NCBI GenBank assembly: GCA_037137375.1
Contig: JBAXKJ010000018.1
Span: 1 to 64,000 of the forward strand
Source: CAINVV01 sp037137375
GTDB lineage: Bacteria > Bacteroidota > Bacteroidia > Bacteroidales > Prolixibacteraceae
Length of the DNA stretch: 64,000 bases
Direction: 5' to 3'
Numbering within the stretch: the first letter of the stretch is position 1; every line of letters begins with the position of its first letter. The position numbers were made by a program, and so were the translations under genes. The notes under the pieces are model-generated. The model was not told the DNA's origin. It saw only the letters and a list, made by a program, of their open reading frames with translations, and made no database searches. Positions 59,931-64,000 of this stretch are shown here, piece after piece.

Positions 59931-60191
59931 TTAGTTGTCCGCTTCCTCATCAAGTTTATCCAGCTCCTCCTCGTATTCGAGTTCGAGCTCCATGAATTCT
60001 TCTGCCTGTTCGAGGAGTTCGGCTTTAAGTTCATCACTTTCAGGCTCTTCATCGATCCAGTGAATCTCCTGATCAACATTGAATCCTTCCAGGTCACAGC
60101 CGACAATAAATCTGGGTTGTTCGGTATGAATGATAAAAATAGTGTCGGGCAGCACTTGAGAATTGTCGGCCAGTAAGAATTTTGGAAGCAT
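59931..60191 (-). CDS. Small acidic protein of unknown function
   Basis: An 86-residue protein whose C-terminal half is strongly acidic and helical (ELEYEEELDKLDEEADN). The N-terminal half has mixed strands (FIIHTEQPRFIVGCDLEGF). No family is recognised. It lies 29 bases before the pspC gene on the same strand. Confidence 0.6.
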   Translation of the reverse strand: MLPKFLLADNSQVLPDTIFIIHTEQPRFIVGCDLEGFNVDQEIHWIDEEPESDELKAELLEQAEEFMELELEYEEELDKLDEEADN

Positions 60192-60235
60192 GTCAGTTGA
60201 ATTTTGAATGGATAAAATATGGTTGGAACATATTT

Positions 60236-60243
60236 CAAATATA
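60236..60243 (-). promoter_or_regulatory. -7 box within a dyad for the acidic-protein/pspC operon
   Basis: TATATTTG on the minus strand matches TAnnTTTG exactly. It lies inside a near-perfect dyad, TTTCAAATATA with TATATTTTGAAA (60233-60258), which could be an operator overlapping the promoter. The start codon of the acidic gene is 45 bases away. Confidence 0.4.
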
Positions 60244-60404
60244 GAATATATTTTGAAAAGATTGACCTTATGATGTTTGAAAAGTTTGCGCTTCGCGGGT
60301 TTGGCTAGACGCTGCTTGATGTGGTTAAAAAACTGAATTTGCAGACATTACATTACTGCCATATTGGCTTAAAAATGAGTGTGTTATGACTTTTTGACAG
60401 TTCG

Positions 60405-60494
60405 GAATTGTCCTTGAATTGTCATTTTGTCTCGACCGATTTCATGGTAATTTATATTAGTATGATTATTAATACAATACAAAAATCGAGACAA
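60405..60494 (+). promoter_or_regulatory. Direct and inverted repeats upstream of hsp20 (putative heat-shock operator)
   Basis: GAATTGTC occurs at 60405 and 60416, 11 bases (one helical turn) apart. TTGTCTCGA at 60427-60435 is the exact reverse complement of TCGAGACAA at 60486-60494. None of these matches the CIRCE element of HrcA. They lie 90-180 bases before the hsp20 start and look like binding sites for a regulator. Confidence 0.5.
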
Positions 60495-60585
60495 TTATGG
60501 CATATAGATTGAAAAGATTAGGGTGTATCGCAAAATTTCGGTACAAAAATTTAAAAGTATAACTAAATAGTAGGAGGAATTTAAA

Positions 60586-61026
60586 ATGACACTCATTAGA
60601 ACTTCAGACAGACTGTACCCTGCTTTTTTTAACAACTTCTTTAACAGGGAATTAATCGATTGGGCCAACAATGGTTTTTCAGCCGAGAATACTACATTAC
60701 CGGCAGTAAACATTCTGGAAGATGAAAACAAAATCCAGATTGAATTAGCCGCACCGGGAATGAAGAAAGAAGATTTTAAGATTGATCTCGATCAAAACCG
60801 CTTAACTGTTTCTGCAGAAATAGAGGAAGAAAAGAACGAGACCGGCGAGCGCTATTCACGCAAGGAATTTTGCTACCGTTCGTTCCGCAGACAGTTCAAT
60901 GTACCAGTTGAAACCGTCAATGGTGATCAGATTCAGGCAAGTTACAAAGATGGAATTTTAACGCTTACCTTGCCAAAAAGGGAAGAATTAAAACCAAAAC
61001 CAGCCAGGGCCATTGAGATTCAATAA
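60586..61026 (+). CDS. Hsp20/alpha-crystallin small heat shock protein
   Basis: A 146-residue chaperone. The alpha-crystallin domain spans about 38-140, with KIQIELAAPGMKKEDFKIDLDQNRLTV and the C-terminal strand YKDGILTLTLPKRE. An IxI/V-like tail, ARAIEIQ, ends the protein. It binds unfolding proteins without ATP. It has an unusually strong Shine-Dalgarno (AGGAGG, eight bases before the ATG) for this phylum, and is followed by its own terminator. Confidence 0.95.
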   Translation: MTLIRTSDRLYPAFFNNFFNRELIDWANNGFSAENTTLPAVNILEDENKIQIELAAPGMKKEDFKIDLDQNRLTVSAEIEEEKNETGERYSRKEFCYRSFRRQFNVPVETVNGDQIQASYKDGILTLTLPKREELKPKPARAIEIQ

Positions 61027-61050
61027 CCCATGTAATGACATTTCAGAAAG

Positions 61051-61079
61051 CGTCCCGTCCCAAAACCGGGACGTTTTTA
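61051..61079 (+). terminator. Rho-independent terminator of hsp20
   Basis: CGTCCCG (61051-61057) pairs with CGGGACG (61067-61073), followed by TTTTTATT. It ends the hsp20 transcript 24 bases after the stop. Confidence 0.85.
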
Positions 61080-61122
61080 TTCCCACCTTCGCAGTTCCCA
61101 TCTTCCCAGTTCCCAAATCAAC

Positions 61123-61130
61123 TATATTTG
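61123..61130 (+). promoter_or_regulatory. -7 box for mnmE
   Basis: TATATTTG matches TAnnTTTG exactly and lies 16 bases before the ATG of mnmE, so the leader must be only about ten bases long. Confidence 0.5.
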
Positions 61131-61146
61131 CAGAAAATTGCCTCTT

Positions 61147-62541
61147 ATGTTCACTGCCCCTACGATTTGTGCTATTTCTACACCTGCCGGTACAGGAGGT
61201 ATCGCTGTGATCCGTCTATCCGGGGATCAGGCGCTTAACATTGCAGACAGGATTTTCCATTCTCCGGTCACCGCAAAGAAACTGGCGGATCAGCAAGGCA
61301 ATACGCTCCATTTTGGATCCGTATGTAAGGGTCAGGAAATACTCGATGAAGTTGTCCTTGGTCTCTTCAGGTCGCCACATTCTTATACCGGCGAAGATGT
61401 AATCGAGATTTCTTGTCATGGTTCACGGTTTATTCAGCAGCAAATTCTTGAACTTCTGATAGATGAAGGTGCCATTCTTGCCCAGCCCGGAGAATTTACC
61501 CAGCGGGCTTTCCTGAATGGCAAGATGGATTTATCTCAGGCCGAGGCTGTTGCAGATCTTATTGCCTCCGGAAATGCTGCCGCACACAGGGTTGCCATCA
61601 ACCAGATGCGGGGCGGATTCTCCTTTGAAATTGGGTTATTACGCGACCAGCTTCTACATTTTATTACCCTTATTGAACTCGAACTGGATTTCAGCGAAGA
61701 GGATGTCGAATTTGCCGACCGCACGCAGCTGATCTCCCTTTCGCAGAAGATCGAAACGCTTATTGAGAAGCTGACAGATTCTTTCCGACTGGGGAATGCC
61801 CTCAAGAACGGAATTCCGGTCGCAATAGTAGGGGAGACTAACGTCGGAAAGTCGACGCTTCTGAATGCCTTACTTAATGAAGAGAAGGCCATAGTATCTG
61901 ATATTCATGGTACTACACGCGATGTGATTGAAGATGTTGTCAACCTCGATGGCGTACTTTTCCGGTTCTTCGACACGGCCGGAATGCGTCCTACAACCGA
62001 TACCATCGAAAGTATGGGAATCGAACGCTCTTATCGTAAGCTCGAACAGGCTTCTATTGTCTTACTCGTTTTGGACCTAACTTCACCGCTTGAAAAGAAT
62101 CTTTCCCGGATTGGAGAGATAAGAAAGAAGATAACGGATCAGCAGTTGATTTTCGTTGCCAATAAGTCGGATCTAGCCACGGATGAGATCATTAATGGAC
62201 TTTCCGGGTTTGTCCTGAAAAGCAATGAATCACTGGTATTTATCGCCGCAAAGGCCAAGCAGAATCTTGCAGGACTGATTAAGGAGATGCAATCAGTAAT
62301 TTCTGTTGACAAGGTAAATCCTGAGGATGTGATTGTGACGAATATCCGGCATTATGAGGCATTGACGAAGGCCCTCGAAGCGATCAGGCGAACCATCGCC
62401 GGACTACAGTCCAACATTTCGGGCGAATTCCTCTCCCAGGATATCCGCGAATGCCTGCACTACCTGGGTTCCATCACAGGCCAAATCACTACAGACGAAG
62501 TGCTTGGCAACATCTTCAAAAACTTCTGCATCGGAAAATAA
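61147..62541 (+). CDS. mnmE: tRNA modification GTPase MnmE
   Basis: 464 residues from the ATG at 61147 (MFTAPTICAISTPAGTGGI). MnmE with MnmG installs the carboxymethylaminomethyl group on U34 of certain tRNAs. The N-terminal tetrahydrofolate-binding domain is followed by a helical domain with an inserted G domain: G1 GETNVGKST, G3 DTAGMR, G4 NKSD. The invariant C-terminal motif is FCIGK. A TTG nine bases earlier is not preferred. Confidence 0.97.
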   Translation: MFTAPTICAISTPAGTGGIAVIRLSGDQALNIADRIFHSPVTAKKLADQQGNTLHFGSVCKGQEILDEVVLGLFRSPHSYTGEDVIEISCHGSRFIQQQILELLIDEGAILAQPGEFTQRAFLNGKMDLSQAEAVADLIASGNAAAHRVAINQMRGGFSFEIGLLRDQLLHFITLIELELDFSEEDVEFADRTQLISLSQKIETLIEKLTDSFRLGNALKNGIPVAIVGETNVGKSTLLNALLNEEKAIVSDIHGTTRDVIEDVVNLDGVLFRFFDTAGMRPTTDTIESMGIERSYRKLEQASIVLLVLDLTSPLEKNLSRIGEIRKKITDQQLIFVANKSDLATDEIINGLSGFVLKSNESLVFIAAKAKQNLAGLIKEMQSVISVDKVNPEDVIVTNIRHYEALTKALEAIRRTIAGLQSNISGEFLSQDIRECLHYLGSITGQITTDEVLGNIFKNFCIGK

Positions 62542-62560
62542 TAGTACCTTGAAGAAATCC

Positions 62561-62869
62561 TTACCTATTTTTTAATTTTCGTCTTTGCCAATCCTTTGGA
62601 TTTCTCTTATCGTGAAAGACGGAGAGAATATACAATCCCTCTTTTCTGTCAACAAAATAGACGCAAAATGAAAATTTCGTCATTACAAATTTTCTAATAT
62701 CATATTTTGCGATTGGAAAAGCTTCAGGATTTCTGAGAATCTCGTAAAAAGAAGAGTCAAGTTCCTGAGTAAAATCGTGACCCAGATCATCGCTGACTTC
62801 TTTTAAGTAGGAAACAGATTCTTTGATGTCTATCTCAGCAAAAGGCAAGATAATAAGGCGTTTAAGCAT
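62561..62869 (-). CDS. ParE/RelE-family toxin
   Basis: A 102-residue protein of the RelE/ParE fold: LPFAEIDIKESVSYLKEVSDDLGHDFTQEL, then RKFVMTKFSFCVYFVDRKEGLYILSVFHDKRNP. The pattern FVMTKF...VYF...ILSVFH is that of ParE-type toxins. It is three bases downstream of a small gene on the same strand that would be its antitoxin. The stop faces mnmE. Whether it is a gyrase inhibitor or an mRNA interferase cannot be told. Confidence 0.88.
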   Translation of the reverse strand: MLKRLIILPFAEIDIKESVSYLKEVSDDLGHDFTQELDSSFYEILRNPEAFPIAKYDIRKFVMTKFSFCVYFVDRKEGLYILSVFHDKRNPKDWQRRKLKNR

Positions 62870-62872
62870 CTT

Positions 62873-63091
62873 TTATTTCAACTCAGACTTCAAATCTTCC
62901 CAATCCTTGCCTTTGCAATCTTTCTGGAAGGATTTATACCTTTTTTCGAGCTCTTTATCTAAGATTATTTTTGATTTGACATTATCTTTACTTATTTCAA
63001 TAAAATCATAATCCTCTGTCAAAGCTTTCAGCATGTTGATAATGCTTTTAGCTTTTGATGATTTATCCTGAATTTTAATAATGTAAGTCAT
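62873..63091 (-). CDS. Probable antitoxin
   Basis: A 72-residue protein, Lys- and Glu-rich and mostly helical at its C-terminus (KELEKRYKSFQKDCKGKDWEDLKSELK), with an N-terminal strand MTYIIKIQDKS that could give dimeric DNA binding. It precedes the ParE-like toxin gene by three bases. The antitoxin role is inferred from that arrangement; the sequence alone is not diagnostic. Confidence 0.75.
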   Translation of the reverse strand: MTYIIKIQDKSSKAKSIINMLKALTEDYDFIEISKDNVKSKIILDKELEKRYKSFQKDCKGKDWEDLKSELK

Positions 63092-63453
63092 TGTTTCGAA
63101 CTTTCTTCAAAGATAATAATTTGAAACAAGATAAGACTAGTGAGGCTACAGAATTGTCTCGTTGTCATTTTCACCACATTTAAGTACGAATATCATCGAT
63201 AGAAAATCCAGTTACTTTAAAGCAATTTATTTTTTATCCAGACTTTACAAATGCAACTTAAAGATTGGTTGTTGACCTGGTTCCGCACCCTACATGAAGA
63301 ACCTACGAATAAAGTACATTCAAATTTTTAAACTAGCTGAATAACTGATCCTGATGCCGGGGCAATATTCAAATATTATTTAACTTTATAACGCTTTTCA
63401 TAAGCAAAGTATAACTTCAATTAACCAAACTTCTCAGTCCAATAAATCTAATT
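63092..63453. other. Gene-free region upstream of the GH54 gene
   Basis: An AT-rich stretch with no credible gene, on either strand. TAACTTTA near 63380 is one mismatch from TAnnTTTG and could be part of the promoter of the enzyme gene, but no -33 box supports it. No repeat or strong hairpin was noticed. Confidence 0.4.
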
Positions 63454-64000
63454 ATGCAAAAGAAAAGTCGTTTTTTTGTCATTCGTGCAATGGCGCTTAT
63501 GTTACCTATCACCTTCATGGTAATGGCAATGTCAACGGGAGAGCGAAATCCTCGTCCGGAAGGTCCGTGTGATATATATGCCGCTGCAGGTAACCCGTGT
63601 GCAGCTGCTCACAGTACTACCCGCGCTCTATATGCTTCTTATAATGGTCCTTTATACCAGGTCATGCGTCAATCAGACGGCAAGACACTGGATATTGGGG
63701 TTGTCCAACCCAGTGCGGGTGATCCGGGCGGCTATGCAAACGCAGCCGCTCAGGATGCATTCTGTGCCAATACATACTGTTGGATCACAACGATCTACGA
63801 TCAGTCTGGTAATGGCAATCACCTTCGTCAGGCACCCCGCGGCGGTACGGGTGCACCCACGGCTATGGGTGGTTTTAACACTCTGCCGATAGCCGACATG
63901 GCGCCGATAACAATCCTTGGTCACAAAGTTTACGGACTCTTCATCGAGCCCGGGATGGGCCTTCGCTTGAATGATACAAAAGGCATAGCAGTCAACGATC
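63454..64000 (+). CDS. GH54 alpha-L-arabinofuranosidase, N-terminal part (3' partial)
   Basis: The ATG at 63454 opens a frame that runs off the right edge (182 codons seen). A signal peptide (MQKKSRFFVIRAMALMLPITFMVMAMS) is followed by the start of an arabinofuranosidase B catalytic domain: CDIYAAAGNPCAAAHSTTRALYASYNGPLYQV, then ITTIYDQSGNGNHLRQAP. These blocks closely match the GH54 family best known from fungal AbfB, including the first disulfide cysteines. The enzyme would release arabinose from arabinan or arabinoxylan outside the cell. The catalytic residues and any C-terminal CBM lie beyond the window. Confidence 0.9.
   Translation, partial: MQKKSRFFVIRAMALMLPITFMVMAMSTGERNPRPEGPCDIYAAAGNPCAAAHSTTRALYASYNGPLYQVMRQSDGKTLDIGVVQPSAGDPGGYANAAAQDAFCANTYCWITTIYDQSGNGNHLRQAPRGGTGAPTAMGGFNTLPIADMAPITILGHKVYGLFIEPGMGLRLNDTKGIAVND

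Larger units (their letters stand above)
60192..60585. other. Divergent regulatory region between the acidic-protein operon and hsp20
   Basis: Nearly 400 gene-free bases. On the left is a minus-strand promoter-like dyad (60233-60258). In the middle lies GC-richer sequence with no recognised feature. On the right are the repeats 60405-60494 and a strong ribosome-binding site AGGAGG at 60572-60577 before hsp20. Confidence 0.6.

Noticed and set aside
1..64000. tRNA, rRNA, CRISPR array, prophage or riboswitch
   Set aside because: I looked through the intergenic stretches and saw no cloverleaf, no regularly spaced direct repeats with spacers, no phage structural genes and no leader fitting a known riboswitch. 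A covariance-model scan would be needed to exclude small RNAs.

Overview
The window reads as a chromosomal segment of a member of the Bacteroidota, probably an anaerobic or facultative Bacteroidales-type organism. This is an inference from several independent signs. Several intergenic regions carry the Bacteroidota -7 box TAnnTTTG. The Nuo operon has 11 subunits and lacks nuoEFG. There are SusC-free secreted enzymes, a fused OlsF-type acyltransferase, a CzcA-TolC fusion, split LysO genes, and ferredoxin/flavodoxin-linked 2-oxoacid metabolism. Most genes sit at moderate G+C. I see no tRNA, rRNA or CRISPR array.

Layout, left to right. (1) 1-660: the tail of an IS21-family element (istB and its repeated end). 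(2) 1129-5290: a four-gene cluster of kdnA-like aminotransferase, kdnB-like iron alcohol dehydrogenase, kdsA and a transaldolase-like protein fused to a KdsD-style CBS pair. I read it as a cassette for an 8-amino-Kdo inner-core sugar, with an aldolase that may supply or regulate the arabinose-5-phosphate branch. (3) 5420-10956: a very large sensor kinase with propeller, FG-GAP and ASPIC/UnbV ectodomains, its NarL-type regulator and a secreted sialate O-acetylesterase. (4) 10959-14600: a TlpA-type thioredoxin and an overlapping ECF sigma / membrane anti-sigma / exported DUF4097-like operon. (5) 14801-24618: an AddA/RecB-like helicase-nuclease, a thioesterase, split LysO, an outer-membrane barrel, rhamnulokinase, a YeeE-type sulfur transporter and a YgiQ radical SAM protein. 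(6) 24813-30689: a fused aminolipid acyltransferase, ADP-forming acyl-CoA synthetase, a nucleoside permease and an AT-rich orphan gene.

(7) 30794-38333: a minus-strand aromatic amino acid block. It holds a four-subunit 2-oxoacid:ferredoxin oxidoreductase, aminotransferase, flavodoxin, prephenate dehydratase, an ACT protein and phenylacetate-CoA ligase. Together these could make phenylalanine both from prephenate and by reductive carboxylation of phenylacetyl-CoA. (8) 39260-49219: the complete 11-gene nuoABCDHIJKLMN operon. (9) 49359-58303: a UspA-like protein, then a heavy-metal efflux locus (small Cys/His-rich exported protein, CzcA-TolC fusion, adaptor lipoprotein) followed by a divergent OmpR-type two-component pair. 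(10) 58390-64000: an Ala/Lys/Pro-rich exported protein, a Tat-exported TIM-barrel isomerase, PspC, an acidic protein, Hsp20 with a repeat-rich upstream region, mnmE, a ParE-type toxin-antitoxin pair and the start of a GH54 arabinofuranosidase.

The strongest candidate for an undescribed system is region 2. The aldolase has lost two residues that are normally conserved in the active site of its family and has gained the regulatory domain of an enzyme apparently missing from the cluster. The FG-GAP/UnbV kinase and the aromatic 2-oxoacid block come next.
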